Positions 1 to 8,129 of a stretch of DNA of 48,089 nt are shown here, one piece after another. This DNA comes from JBBQNR01 sp038330145. GTDB taxonomy: Bacteria > Actinomycetota > Thermoleophilia > Solirubrobacterales > JBBDJG01. The notes below the pieces were generated by a model, which saw only the letters and a list, made by a program, of their open reading frames with translations, was not told the origin of the DNA and searched no databases. The DNA is taken from contig JBBQNR010000017.1 in assembly GCA_038330145.1 (NCBI GenBank), positions 1 to 48,089 on the forward strand, given 5' to 3'. The translations under genes were made by a program, and so were the position numbers. How positions within the stretch are numbered: position 1 is the stretch's first letter; each line of letters opens with the position of its first letter.

Positions 1-1915
1 TGCGCGTGAAGAACTCCTCTGGAAGGCCGTCCACATCCTCGACGCTTACCGCCTCGCCCTTCAGGCGCGCCGCCTCGGCTCGGAAGAAGTGCGATGGAAG
101 CTTGGGGCTCGTGGCGCCGGTCTCCGTGCGGGCGAAGCTGAGCTGGAGGTAGCTCTCGGCGGCGTGAACGGCCATGTCGAACTGGAGCGGTTCGCGGTCG
201 GGCCCGCCCGCGCGCAGCGGCAGGTCCCAGCCACGTTTCTCGTTCAGCGCCCTGCGCTCGCCGTCGAGCAGAAGAGCGTCCTGGCGTGGCGGCGGCGGAA
301 AGGCGCGCTCGGTGAGACCAAGCACCGCGACTCCGCGAAAGCGCAGGTGCTGGATTGAGTTGACATCGAGCACGTTCACGCCCTGGCGGGCGAACTTGCC
401 CGCCCGGCCCTCTGGTAGATCCTCGCTTCGCATCTCCTCGATCGCGTGGCGCGCGACCTGGCGGAAGTGCTCGAAGTCGACCTGCTCCGAGAGTGGGTCG
501 AGCTGTGTGAGGTCGGCGAGCGCGTCCACGACGGGATCGACATCGTTGATGTAGGTGCGGAAGAGTTCACCAAGGTAGGCGACGTGCTCTGACCAGGAAG
601 CACGCTCCGGGTGCGCCTCGAGCCGATCAGCAAGCTCGGTCATGAACGCCGTCAGTCGCTCAACCTGTTCGACGAGCCAATCGCGCGGCTCCCTGCCGCG
701 CTTCACCCGCTCCTTCTCTTCCTCCTCGAGCCAGAGCTGCGGTCGCTGGAGCCACTGCTCGCGGCCTTCCACGACGCCCGCCCGCCGCGAAATCGAGTCC
801 CAGTCGGCGGAGCTGAGCCCGCCGGAACGCTCTCGGGTCTCTTTGGGGACATCGGCGTCGGTCAGGAACTCCATCACGGCCGAGCGCTGCAGCGGCGCGG
901 GGGAGCCAATCAGGTCCAAGAGCGCGAGCGCGCGCCGACCGAGCGGCCGCTCGACGAGCGGGACGCCAGCGTGGATATAGAGGGGGATGCCGGAGTCACC
1001 GAACACCGACTCGATCAGAGGCCGGTAGCGGTCGGCGTGGCGGTAGGTGACTGCCATCTCGTGGAAGGCGATCCCCTCCCGCGCCCAGCGAAGGCACGCG
1101 CGGGCGGCCTCGAGGACCTCGCGCGGCGGGTCCGGGGCGGAGAGAAGTTGAATGGGGGCGGTGGGCTCTCCCTCCGGGTTTCGCTCGGGTTCGATTCCGA
1201 GGCTCTTGAGCCAGGCCCGCATCTCCGCGTGGGCCTGGTCGTCGTCCGTTCCCGTCGTTGGCAGCAGGAAGGTGGTCTCCGTGACCCCCATCAGCGCTTC
1301 CAGTAGTCGGCGTTGCGTGGTCGTTGGCTGCCAGACGCCGTGCACGAGCAGTCCGCGGGAGTCGAGAAGCGCCGGGTCTGCGTGCGCAATGCAGTCGTCG
1401 GGGTCGTAGAAGCCGGCGCGAAGCTCTTCGAACTTCGTGAAGAGAGCTGCGATCTCGTCTTGCTTGCCCCCGTCAACGACTGCATCGGTCAGCGCCCCGG
1501 GTTCGATCCCTGCCTGTCGGACTTCCTGAAAGAGGCGCTGGAGTGCGAGGGCGAAGCCGGGCGTGACCGCGACGGGCTTGAAGTAGCGGCCCGCGCGCGC
1601 CGCCACGGCTTGTGTCAGTACCTGTTCCGCAAGGCGGGGCAGCGGCTTCCGTCCCTGAGCGATCAACGTCGGCTCGCCCAACTTCAGGCCCAGCTCGGCG
1701 AAGGTGACCATGTGGACGTTGATCCAACCGTCGAGGAGCGTCGCCAGGCGCCGCTGGAGGTACGGCCGCAGCAGCGTGTTTCCAACCAGGATCGTGACCG
1801 GCACCAGCCCGTCGCCAGCCTTGTGGCGCTTGACCTCTTCGACGAGGGCCTGCTCGAGCGCGGCCGGGGGGCCGAGCACGAGTCGGGGCTTGTTGGGCGG
1901 GCTTTCTTGGCTCAA
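1..1915 (-). CDS. AddB/RecB-like PD-(D/E)XK nuclease family protein, 3' end outside window
   Basis: The reading frame stays open from the window edge to about 1915, roughly 638 residues, with the C-terminus missing. Near the N-terminus is LVLGPPAALEQALVEEV followed by VTILVGNTLLRPYLQRRLA. Further in are FLLPTTGTDDDQAHAE, AVTYRHADRYRPLIESVFG and RGVAVLGLTERAFPPP. These are the landmarks of the degenerate helicase half of AddB-like proteins, which act with a RecB/AddA-type partner in double-strand-break resection. No intact Walker A motif is seen, as expected for this half. The nuclease domain would lie in the missing C-terminal part. The frame has no ATG; TTG at 1915 or GTG at 1879 are the candidate starts, and an in-frame stop lies upstream of both. 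The family assignment is good; the exact subunit role is inferred. Confidence 0.8.
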   Translation of the reverse strand, partial: MSQESPPNKPRLVLGPPAALEQALVEEVKRHKAGDGLVPVTILVGNTLLRPYLQRRLATLLDGWINVHMVTFAELGLKLGEPTLIAQGRKPLPRLAEQVLTQAVAARAGRYFKPVAVTPGFALALQRLFQEVRQAGIEPGALTDAVVDGGKQDEIAALFTKFEELRAGFYDPDDCIAHADPALLDSRGLLVHGVWQPTTTQRRLLEALMGVTETTFLLPTTGTDDDQAHAEMRAWLKSLGIEPERNPEGEPTAPIQLLSAPDPPREVLEAARACLRWAREGIAFHEMAVTYRHADRYRPLIESVFGDSGIPLYIHAGVPLVERPLGRRALALLDLIGSPAPLQRSAVMEFLTDADVPKETRERSGGLSSADWDSISRRAGVVEGREQWLQRPQLWLEEEEKERVKRGREPRDWLVEQVERLTAFMTELADRLEAHPERASWSEHVAYLGELFRTYINDVDPVVDALADLTQLDPLSEQVDFEHFRQVARHAIEEMRSEDLPEGRAGKFARQGVNVLDVNSIQHLRFRGVAVLGLTERAFPPPPRQDALLLDGERRALNEKRGWDLPLRAGGPDREPLQFDMAVHAAESYLQLSFARTETGATSPKLPSHFFRAEAARLKGEAVSVEDVDGLPEEFFTR

Positions 1916-2059
1916 CTTTGGGACATGCGTGCGGGGCCACTGCCTCCCGTGCTCACCTTCTCATATGGGGCTGAGACGGGGAATGGCACACACGATTCGT
2001 GGTGTACGGGTTAAGTCGCGGGAGGCACCGTGGGTCTGACAGCACCGCTTCACTGACCA

Positions 2060-2137
2060 TGGTTTAGTCCCCGGGGAGGGTCCTATTCGAACCCGCGACC
2101 CGAAGGTTGCGGGTTCGAATCCCCCCCGCTACTCAAG
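2060..2137. repeat. tRNA 3'-half-like inverted repeat (possible attachment-site remnant)
   Basis: Plus-strand bases 2087-2140 hold a T-arm-like stretch (GGTTGCGGGTTCGAATCC) and a further run resembling an acceptor 3' strand. The same T-arm sequence precedes it in reverse orientation, giving arms TTCGAACCCGCGACC and GGTTGCGGGTTCGAA, which are complementary except at one position, around a 4-nt loop. No matching 5' acceptor strand or D-arm is visible on either strand, so this is not a complete tRNA. It sits exactly between the AddB-like gene and the accessory genes, so a former integration site is plausible but unproven. Confidence 0.45.
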
Positions 2138-2782
2138 TCAGCGCCAGTCAGGAACGCAAACGAAGCCAAGCGTCTCGTCGAGGAAGGTGTTCCCCAGCCG
2201 TTTCCGCAGTTTCGTTAACCGGCGCTCGAGACCCGCACGAGTATTCTTCATCGCCATTGCTTCGGCTACCGCTGAGAGAAGCATGACATCGAAGCCTGCC
2301 GCCTCGTACCAATCCACCGGCTTGCTGTATCCGCAAACCGCGATCGCACCAGTCCATTGACGAATTAGTTCCGCGTGTGCGCCCGAGGCTAACGTCGAGC
2401 AGCTTGCGAGATACAGAAACTGCCCTCGAAAGTTGAACGGTGTCTCTGGCTGGTCCGTTCCATCCGACATCGACTGAGCACCGAGGAAAGTCGGTCGTTC
2501 CCCGCTCCGTTCGCGGCCACTTGTGAGGTCCCACAGGTCCAGCGCTTCGCTGCCGACCCGAACCTCGCCTTCCTCCCCGTGCATCGCGAGGTAGCAGATG
2601 TCGTATCGCCTCTTGCCCTCAAACCTCGCAAGGTAATGTCGCACTTCCTTTCGAGACTCCACTCGCTGGTGACGGATCCTTGCCGTCCGGTCTAACTCGA
2701 GAAACTCCAGCAATGGATGGACACTATTCCTGGCACCCAGGTGTGCGGACCAGTTCTCGATACAGAAAATCCCGGCAGGCAT
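2138..2782 (-). CDS. Caspase-like (clan CD type) DUF6642-family protein
   Basis: The protein begins MPAGIFCIENW and contains YDICYLAMHGEEGEV, then LYLASCSTLASG, then IAVCGYSKPVDWYEAAGFD. A His-Gly motif followed about 60 residues later by a Cys after a hydrophobic strand is the His/Cys dyad layout of caspase/CHAT-type peptidases. Counted from the upstream start at 2833, these are H85 and C145. The overall pattern matches what I recall of the DUF6642 family. ATG at 2782 is preferred because a TAGGTT -10-like hexamer lies 11 nt upstream and family members start near GIFC; an in-frame start at 2833 would add 17 residues. The substrate is unknown. Codon use is less GC-biased than in the housekeeping genes, consistent with an acquired gene. 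Confidence 0.65.
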   Translation of the reverse strand: MPAGIFCIENWSAHLGARNSVHPLLEFLELDRTARIRHQRVESRKEVRHYLARFEGKRRYDICYLAMHGEEGEVRVGSEALDLWDLTSGRERSGERPTFLGAQSMSDGTDQPETPFNFRGQFLYLASCSTLASGAHAELIRQWTGAIAVCGYSKPVDWYEAAGFDVMLLSAVAEAMAMKNTRAGLERRLTKLRKRLGNTFLDETLGFVCVPDWR

Positions 2783-2899
2783 AACGCCCGGCCAACCTAC
2801 TACCCTCGGCGCCTTCCGCGCGGAAAGGTTCACGGCCAGTTCAAAGGCGGAGCTTCAACCTCTTGGCCGCGCGCCATCCGATCGCCCGCCGGGCTGCAG

Positions 2900-3557
2900 T
2901 TGAAGAACCCCGATGTGTTGTGAACACGGACCGTGACGTCGCCTAGCCTGACTTCGGCGACCAGGTATTTCTCCGGGAACGCAGCACATGTCCCCCCATG
3001 GGTCGGGGCGCGGCGTCATAAAAATGCACGCTTTTGAAGCGATACGTCGCCGTGTGGATGCCGATGCTAAATACGGGATCCCGACCGTCCTGTGCGGCGA
3101 CTTCAACGCCCCGTGAAGCGAAGATGCCAAAGGCCCGATCACGAAGCTGCGGCGAAGGTGGCCACGGGACACCCGTGCTCGCTGGCTCGAAGCCGAGACT
3201 GCGCTGCTCAGGAACCCTAGTATGCGCGATGTGTATTGCGACGTCCACGATCCTGCCGGGTCCTTTCCCGTATCGCACTTCACGGGTCGCGAGAAGCCCT
3301 TCACACCCCATCGATACGACTACGTCTTTACCTCCGCCGAGCTCAAGACCGCAAGCTGTGAGTACCTGGGCGACTGGCACGATCGGGACGAGAACAAGTG
3401 GCGTCCAAGCGACCACGCGCCAGTTGTCGCCGAGCTCCTACCCGATGTCTCGGATAAAGGAGGGGGAGAACATCGGCGCCCTTACATCACCCTGGTCAGG
3501 TCCGCCGCTTGCCTGTCGCGGCGAGCCCGGTTAGATTCGACGATCGAACCGGCATAG
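2900..3557 (+). pseudogene. Endonuclease/exonuclease/phosphatase (EEP) family pseudogene
   Basis: Pieces of one EEP protein can be read in order across two frames: AAHVPP (about 2980), then GRGVIKMHAFEAIRRRV and PTVLCGDFNAP (the metal-binding GDFN motif, about 3085-3113), an in-frame TGA directly after FNAP, then the remainder in the same frame, including RYDYVFTSAELKTASCEYLGDW and RPSDHAPVVAELL (catalytic SDH motif, about 3405-3440). A one-base shift is needed near the C-run at about 2990, and the TGA at about 3114 probably replaces an Arg codon. The N-terminal third is not recognisable. The last piece could still be translated from 3222 (111 aa) but would lack the GDFN half of the active site. 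Confidence 0.75.
3532..3537 (+). promoter_or_regulatory. -10 box TAGATT for the EcsC-family gene
   Basis: TAGATT fits the actinobacterial TANNNT consensus and lies 20 nt before the ATG at 3558, predicting a leader of about 13 nt. It lies inside the 3' end of the EEP pseudogene. Confidence 0.4.
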
Positions 3558-4748
3558 ATGAATCCGTACGACCGCAAAGCTTGGGACCAAATCCGCGCAT
3601 ACCGCGCGCGAAAGCCGACCCAACGCATCCGCGAGTTCGTTCCAGCCGGGGTAAGGGAACGGGCCGGACGTGTCGCCGAGCGAGGCAGGGAGCGTGTCGG
3701 CGAGATGGTCGATGACATCCCAGGGGCCGAGCAGATCCTCGAGGCGATCAAGGGCGCCCTAGAAGGTCTCACACGGACCATCGCCACGACGGCCGCTGCT
3801 TCTGTTCCGAAACACCACGTCCTCCGCCGTTACGCGCAGCGCGGGCACCCCCTAAGCCGGCTCGCGGACATCAGGAATCTAGATCTCGAGGTCTCGGACG
3901 AGGCCTTTCCCCGTCAGCGTCGGCTCGCCTACATCATCGGCGCCGGAGCTACCGGGGCGTGGGCAGGGACTGTCACGACCGCCGGCGAGATCGGGACCGT
4001 AGTGGGGGGCGTGGCCGGCGCCGGCGCGGGAGCCACCCCTGGGGCAATGACGGTCGTCGGCGCTTTTGCCGGCGACGCCGCTGCGACACTACTCGCCGGG
4101 AGCCGAATCATTGCTGAGACAGCTGCGCTCTACGGCTACGACCCGAACGATCCGGCCGAGCAGATGTACATGGCTGGAGTCCTCGGTGCGGCCACGGCCG
4201 GAACGCAAACTGGGAAGATGGCGGCCCAGAGGGAACTCCACAAACTTGCCTATTCACTCGCCCGCAACGCGCCGTGGACCACGCTTGGCAAGAACCGCAT
4301 TACGCCGATCGTGGCGAGGGTTTACCAGCAGCTCGGGCATCGGCTTACCAAGCAACAGCTCGGTAAGGCCACTCCTGTTCTCGGCGTCGTGGTAGGGGCC
4401 GGATTGAACATGAGATTGATGCACAGAGTCGCCGATGAGGCATATTTCGCATACAGGGAGCGACGCCTTCGGGACCGCTATGGGGACGAGGACGAAAGTT
4501 TCGTGGATAACGCACCTCCCTCACCGTCACCAGACGCTGAAGGATATGAGCCAGCTGCCGGCGACGCGGATGAGCATCTGCCGCTACTCGATCTGGCCGA
4601 GTCAGCCGCAAAAGAGCTTGAGAAGGAAACGTCCGCCGAACCGACCCCTCCCGATCCCGACCTGGAGTCCGACAAGCTGGAAGAAGATTCCCCTCCGCCG
4701 CCGCCCGACCAGCAGGAAAACCAGGGTCCTTCCGACAAAGGTGCTTAG
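3558..4748 (+). CDS. EcsC family protein with acidic/proline-rich tail
   Basis: 396 aa. Residues about 120-300 carry the Gly/Ala-rich EcsC-type core: AYIIGAGATGAWAGT, a GAGAGATPGAM stretch, FAGDAAATLLAGSRIIAETA, LYGYDPNDPAEQMYMAGVLG, and near the end TPVLGVVVGAGLNMRLMHRVADEAYFAYRERRL. The N-terminal 80 residues are rich in Arg and Glu and likely helical. The last 90 residues are acidic and Pro-rich, probably disordered. EcsC-domain proteins are widespread, usually membrane-associated and functionally unclear; the name comes from the Bacillus ecs locus and does not imply an ABC transporter here. The gene sits between an EEP pseudogene and a second copy of that pseudogene's tail. Confidence 0.75.
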   Translation: MNPYDRKAWDQIRAYRARKPTQRIREFVPAGVRERAGRVAERGRERVGEMVDDIPGAEQILEAIKGALEGLTRTIATTAAASVPKHHVLRRYAQRGHPLSRLADIRNLDLEVSDEAFPRQRRLAYIIGAGATGAWAGTVTTAGEIGTVVGGVAGAGAGATPGAMTVVGAFAGDAAATLLAGSRIIAETAALYGYDPNDPAEQMYMAGVLGAATAGTQTGKMAAQRELHKLAYSLARNAPWTTLGKNRITPIVARVYQQLGHRLTKQQLGKATPVLGVVVGAGLNMRLMHRVADEAYFAYRERRLRDRYGDEDESFVDNAPPSPSPDAEGYEPAAGDADEHLPLLDLAESAAKELEKETSAEPTPPDPDLESDKLEEDSPPPPPDQQENQGPSDKGA

Positions 4749-4861
4749 ACATACTCGTCCCTGGCCTAGGAGCATGCCCGTTGGCTGTGGTGCGGTCGGC
4801 ACGCAGAACCTTGCCTTGAAACCATCACCATAGCGCTCGCGAAACCTTGTTTCCTTCCAGT

Positions 4862-4981
4862 CTTTGACCGTATTCCGATCGGGCATGCCAGTACTACCTG
4901 AGTGGCTGGCTCGAACGAGATGACAATCAGTGGCGGCCGAGCGACCACGCGCCAGTTCTGGCCGAGCTTCTTTGTCTATGA
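4862..4981 (+). pseudogene. Second fragment of an EEP-family C-terminus
   Basis: Bases about 4885-4981 encode ACQYYLSGWLERDDNQW followed by RPSDHAPVLAELLCL and a stop. This is clearly homologous to the 3360-3440 tail of the upstream EEP pseudogene (CEYLGDWHDRDENKW, RPSDHAPVVAELL). An FDRI-like remnant of the preceding motif is seen around 4864 in a shifted frame. Nothing of the GDFN half is present. The two copies differ at many third positions, so this is not a recent duplication; it could be the end of an independently acquired homologue. The remainder of the gap 4749-5214 shows no supported gene. Confidence 0.6.
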
Positions 4982-5214
4982 ATTCGTGACGTAGCAGGTT
5001 TAGGAGCGCGCACTCTCCATCTAGCCGCCAGCGAGAATTTCCGCCGGCGCCACAACACGAGGGTACTTCCCTGAGTCAGCAGGGTTTCGCGGCGGTACTT
5101 GGGATCAGGAAACTTCTCCAGAAGGGCCCACAGGGGCGGTCGGCCTCTTTTCATCTTGCCCAGGCGGCCGCGGCGACACTGAGTCGGGCTCTTCCCCATT
5201 TACTTTCGGCCGGG

Positions 5215-5997
5215 TCACGAGTCGCCCCTTTGTGCCAATCGATCCGCCCTCAATTGCAGCAGCTCGATCTCCAGATCCGCCACGAATGGCATCTCCCGGT
5301 CGAGCGCCGTCAGCATCTCGACGTCGCTACGCCAGTTCTCCACCTTGTCGTCGAGCGGCGCGTTGAAGTGGCGACCAACCGCCTCGCCCTGCTCCCTATA
5401 GGCAGCACGCAGCGCGCGCAGGTTCGCCAGCTTGTCGGCGGCGTAGATAGGGGCCGCTGGCATGCCGGCCTCCTCTACCTTCGCGCGGTGGATGGCCTTG
5501 CGCCGCATGTACTCCTCGACCCGCTTGTCCTCCGTCATCGCGTCGACCAGAGCGGAGACATCCCCGCCAAAACGATTGTCAACGCCGTCGACGGTCCAAT
5601 CGCTGTCCTCCACGACATCGTGCAGGAGGCCGGCGGCGACAACCGTATCGCCGAGACCCTGCTCGTGGAGCATGTGCGCGACCTCAATCGGGTGGGAGAT
5701 GTACTCGCTGCCGTCGCCCTTGCGCTCCTGGTCGCCGTGCACCTCGTAGGCGACGGCAAGTGCCGCGCGGACCAGATCGCTCTCCAGCGCCTCCGGAGGC
5801 AGCGGCCATTTGTAACCACACTCGGGGCAGGACCACTTCCAAGGCACCGGCACCAAGCACCCGCCAAGCTCGACCTCGCCGCGCTCCGCTGCTGCGGTCA
5901 GGTCCGGTCCCGGCAGCCCGTACATGATCGGTACGACCGCCGCCGACCCACATCGCGGGCAGGCCTCGGGCGCAGGCTTGTCTCTCTCGGACTCCAT
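5215..5997 (-). CDS. Zinc-ribbon HD-domain hydrolase (RelA/SpoT-like HD)
   Basis: 260 aa from ATG 5997 (an in-frame start at 6057 would add 20 residues unlike the family). The N-terminus is a zinc ribbon with two Cys pairs, CPRCGSAAVVPIMYGLPGPD and WSCPECGYKW, with ERGEVELGGC between them. From about residue 75 follows an HD hydrolase: a first His in YEVHGDQ, then SHPIEVAHML, then AAGLLHDVVEDSDW, and a late D in IYAADKLANLRAL. That His...HD...D spacing is typical of (p)ppGpp hydrolase and related HD phosphohydrolases. There is no synthetase or TGS domain, so it would be a small alarmone hydrolase or another nucleotide phosphohydrolase. The substrate is an inference. No obvious operon partner. 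Confidence 0.75.
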   Translation of the reverse strand: MESERDKPAPEACPRCGSAAVVPIMYGLPGPDLTAAAERGEVELGGCLVPVPWKWSCPECGYKWPLPPEALESDLVRAALAVAYEVHGDQERKGDGSEYISHPIEVAHMLHEQGLGDTVVAAGLLHDVVEDSDWTVDGVDNRFGGDVSALVDAMTEDKRVEEYMRRKAIHRAKVEEAGMPAAPIYAADKLANLRALRAAYREQGEAVGRHFNAPLDDKVENWRSDVEMLTALDREMPFVADLEIELLQLRADRLAQRGDS

Positions 5998-6158
5998 CCA
6001 CGAGCTAGGTCGAGCCCTACCCCGCGAACCTGACACAACATCCGGGATGCGGCACAATCACTCCCCGGTGGGGGTGGCTCGGAAACCCCCGGCAGGGGTT
6101 CCTCCGGGGCTCGCTGGGTGCCCGCCCTGCCTGGCCGAATTCCCGCAACTGTCCGATC

Positions 6159-6899
6159 ATGCGCAGCGACCACGACCTAAACGCCATACCGGAGAACCGG
6201 TTCGACCGTCTGAGCCAGGACGAGCTGTTCAGGATCGTGGTCGACTGTCGTGAAAATACTGACCCGAAAAGACCAAGGCGCGCAGGCGCAGCCTGGCAAA
6301 TGCTGATCGCCAAGGACATCGATCGTGTGAAAGGAATCGTGGAGACCTTCCGACACCCCGAGGCGCCGGAAGTGCGAGTCGAGGGGTCCGATGTCGACGA
6401 CGTCGTCGACTCTTCCTATGAGCGCCTGGTCAAGATGCTCCGGACATTCAAAGGCATCAGTGAGGGTGAGTACCGCGCCGCTATGCGCACCTGCGTGCGC
6501 TTCGAGTGCATGGATCACTGCCGCGAGGCGATGGGCCACGACATGCGGCGTGCCGGCTCCCTGGACGAGCGGACCAAGGACGACGAAGGCGACGAGCGCG
6601 GCCGGTTCGATCGCGACATCGCAGAACAGGAAAAGGAGCGCGTGGCCGAAGAGGAGGCCCTCACTGCAGGTCGTGAGCAAGCGCTGTTGCGCCAGGAGCG
6701 AGTTCGAACGGCGATCGCGGACCTCAAGAATGCAAACCGCCGCCGTGTCGTCGAGCTCACCTACGCCGGTGCCAGCACCGAGAAGATCATGGCCGAGCTC
6801 GACACCACCCGCGACAACGTCTACCAGCTCCGCCGCCGCGGCCTGAAAGATCTAGGCGACATCCTCGATGGCAACCATAGTGACGATGGCCAGCCCTGA
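6159..6899 (+). CDS. ECF-like sigma-70 family RNA polymerase sigma factor
   Basis: 246 aa. Residues about 75-125 match sigma region 2: DVDDVVDSSYERLVKML, FKGISEGEYRAAMRTCVRFECMDHCREAM. A charged linker (about 130-175, many D/E/R) follows, then region 4 with a helix-turn-helix: LKNANRRRVVELTYAGASTE, then KIMAELDTTRDNVYQLRRRG. The long acidic linker and the 65-residue N-terminal extension are unusual for a minimal ECF sigma. The stop lies 32 nt inside the next gene, so the two are translationally coupled and probably act together. Target promoters cannot be predicted from this sequence. No clear -10 box is visible immediately upstream. Confidence 0.75.
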   Translation: MRSDHDLNAIPENRFDRLSQDELFRIVVDCRENTDPKRPRRAGAAWQMLIAKDIDRVKGIVETFRHPEAPEVRVEGSDVDDVVDSSYERLVKMLRTFKGISEGEYRAAMRTCVRFECMDHCREAMGHDMRRAGSLDERTKDDEGDERGRFDRDIAEQEKERVAEEEALTAGREQALLRQERVRTAIADLKNANRRRVVELTYAGASTEKIMAELDTTRDNVYQLRRRGLKDLGDILDGNHSDDGQP

Positions 6900-7512
6900 A
6901 CAACTTCTGAGTGAATTCTGCGACGCCTGGAACGCCGGCGAGCGTCCGCGTGTCTCAGAATTTCTCGAGCAGGCGCCGGCTGGGGACCGCGAGGAGCTTG
7001 CCGCGCTCATCCGCACCTTCCTCGAGCAGGCGCCGACGCCTGACTTCTCGCCCGAGACACTCGCCGCCATCAGCAGCGAGCCGGCCGTCAGCGAGCTGGC
7101 GAGCCTGATCGAGAGCCAGTCCGGATTCTGGCCCACCCTTCTGCCGAGGCTGCGCCGGCGCTCGAAGCTGACGCGCGACCAGGTCGTGGCCCAGCTTGCG
7201 GGGCTGCTCGGCCTGAAGGGGAAGGAGGCGAGGATTCACCCCTACTACCACCAGATGGAGACGGGGACGATCGAGCCGGGGGGCGTCTCGCGCCGGGTAC
7301 TCGAGGGGTTGGCGAGCGTCTTCAAGGTGGACGTGCGTGAGATCGAGGAGGCCGGTGACTTTCCGGTTTCCCCGGCAGGGCCCAAAGCCGCCTTCTTCCG
7401 TCACTACTCGACGCACGAATTGGCGGGTCCCCCGGCCATGAACCTTGAGTTGGGCGCCCACTCGCCTGGCGACCTGGACGAGATCGACCAGCTCTTCCTC
7501 GGCGGCCGATGA
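6868..7512 (+). CDS. HTH regulator, middle gene of sigma-HTH-IrrE triad
   Basis: 214 aa from ATG 6868 (GTG 6880 and ATG 6886 are in-frame alternatives). The N-terminus (SPEQLLSEFCDAWNAGERPR, VSEFLEQAPAGDREELAAL) resembles the short helical segment found ahead of some signalling proteins. Residues about 90-155 look like an XRE-type HTH: LPRLRRRSKLTRDQVVAQLA, then YYHQMETGTIEPGGVSRRVL, then LASVFKVDVREIEEAG. The C-terminus ends DLDEIDQLFLGGR. It overlaps the sigma gene by 32 nt and the protease gene by 4 nt (ATGA). By analogy with ImmR/ImmA pairs it is the likely repressor or anti-sigma-like substrate of the downstream protease; that role is inferred from context only. Confidence 0.65.
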   Translation: MATIVTMASPEQLLSEFCDAWNAGERPRVSEFLEQAPAGDREELAALIRTFLEQAPTPDFSPETLAAISSEPAVSELASLIESQSGFWPTLLPRLRRRSKLTRDQVVAQLAGLLGLKGKEARIHPYYHQMETGTIEPGGVSRRVLEGLASVFKVDVREIEEAGDFPVSPAGPKAAFFRHYSTHELAGPPAMNLELGAHSPGDLDEIDQLFLGGR

Positions 7513-8129
7513 AGGAGGTCCTCGCGCGTGTGCTGGCGGCGGAGGCCGTCGCGGATCGGGAGCTGGCCACGATTCCCGACTGGATCTGGGATGGCGAAAC
7601 CCTCCCGGTCCCGGTCGAGACGATCGCCGACAGCCATTACGGCCTTCTAGTTCGGGAGAAGGAGGAGCTGTGGACGGCGGCCGGCCAGGTCGAGATGCAC
7701 ATCAGCGGCCTGCTCTTTCCGGCCCTGCGCGAGATCTGGGTCGACGCCGAGGAGTCCCAGCGGGCGCCGGCGCGGCGACGATTCACCGTGGGCCATGAGG
7801 TCGGGCACTGGGTCATTCACTGCGGCCTGGGTGAGATCGCGGGTGAGGACGTCGTCCACTGCCGCGAGGAAACAATGCGCGAGGAAGCCGCCGTGGAGGA
7901 GGACCAGTCGGGAACCCACCTGGCCGACTTCGCCCGCTATCCGCCGCCGGAGCTGGATGCAAACCAGTTCGCGGCCGCGGTGCTGATGCCGGCGCCGCTC
8001 GTGCGGGATCAGTTGGGTCGCGTGGGTGAGAGCGGCAGACGCCTTGCGAAGGCGTTCGGGGTGTCGCAGATCGCGATGGAGAGGCGGCTGTGGTTCCTGC
8101 GCGAGGTCGAGGCGCTCGACTCGCGGTAG
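7509..8129 (+). CDS. ImmA/IrrE family metallo-endopeptidase
   Basis: 206 aa. The zinc motif HEVGHW (H96, E97, H100) is preceded by RRRFTVG and followed by VIHC, and the downstream ELDANQFAAAVLMP block (about 150-165) supplies the third ligand and the family's conserved A-x-x-LMP signature. Such proteases cleave a cognate HTH repressor to switch on stress or mobile-element genes (ImmA/ImmR in ICEBs1, IrrE/DdrO in Deinococcus). The ATGA overlap with the HTH gene fits that pairing. The last 121 bp overlap the opposite-strand gene ending at 8009, so one of the two 3' ends may be shorter in reality, or the overlap may have regulatory effect. Confidence 0.85.
   Translation: MKEVLARVLAAEAVADRELATIPDWIWDGETLPVPVETIADSHYGLLVREKEELWTAAGQVEMHISGLLFPALREIWVDAEESQRAPARRRFTVGHEVGHWVIHCGLGEIAGEDVVHCREETMREEAAVEEDQSGTHLADFARYPPPELDANQFAAAVLMPAPLVRDQLGRVGESGRRLAKAFGVSQIAMERRLWFLREVEALDSR

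Noticed and set aside
611..2014. Plus-strand open frames over the first 2 kb
   Set aside because: They are shadows of the minus-strand AddB-like gene, whose frame is open throughout and carries family motifs.
1975..2060. GGGGCTGA-like start suggesting a tmRNA
   Set aside because: The GGATTCGACGG box and the tag-peptide region of tmRNA are missing, and the 3' end does not match.
4927..5199. 90-codon open frame on the minus strand
   Set aside because: No recognisable domain or ribosome site, and it overlaps the EEP tail remnant.
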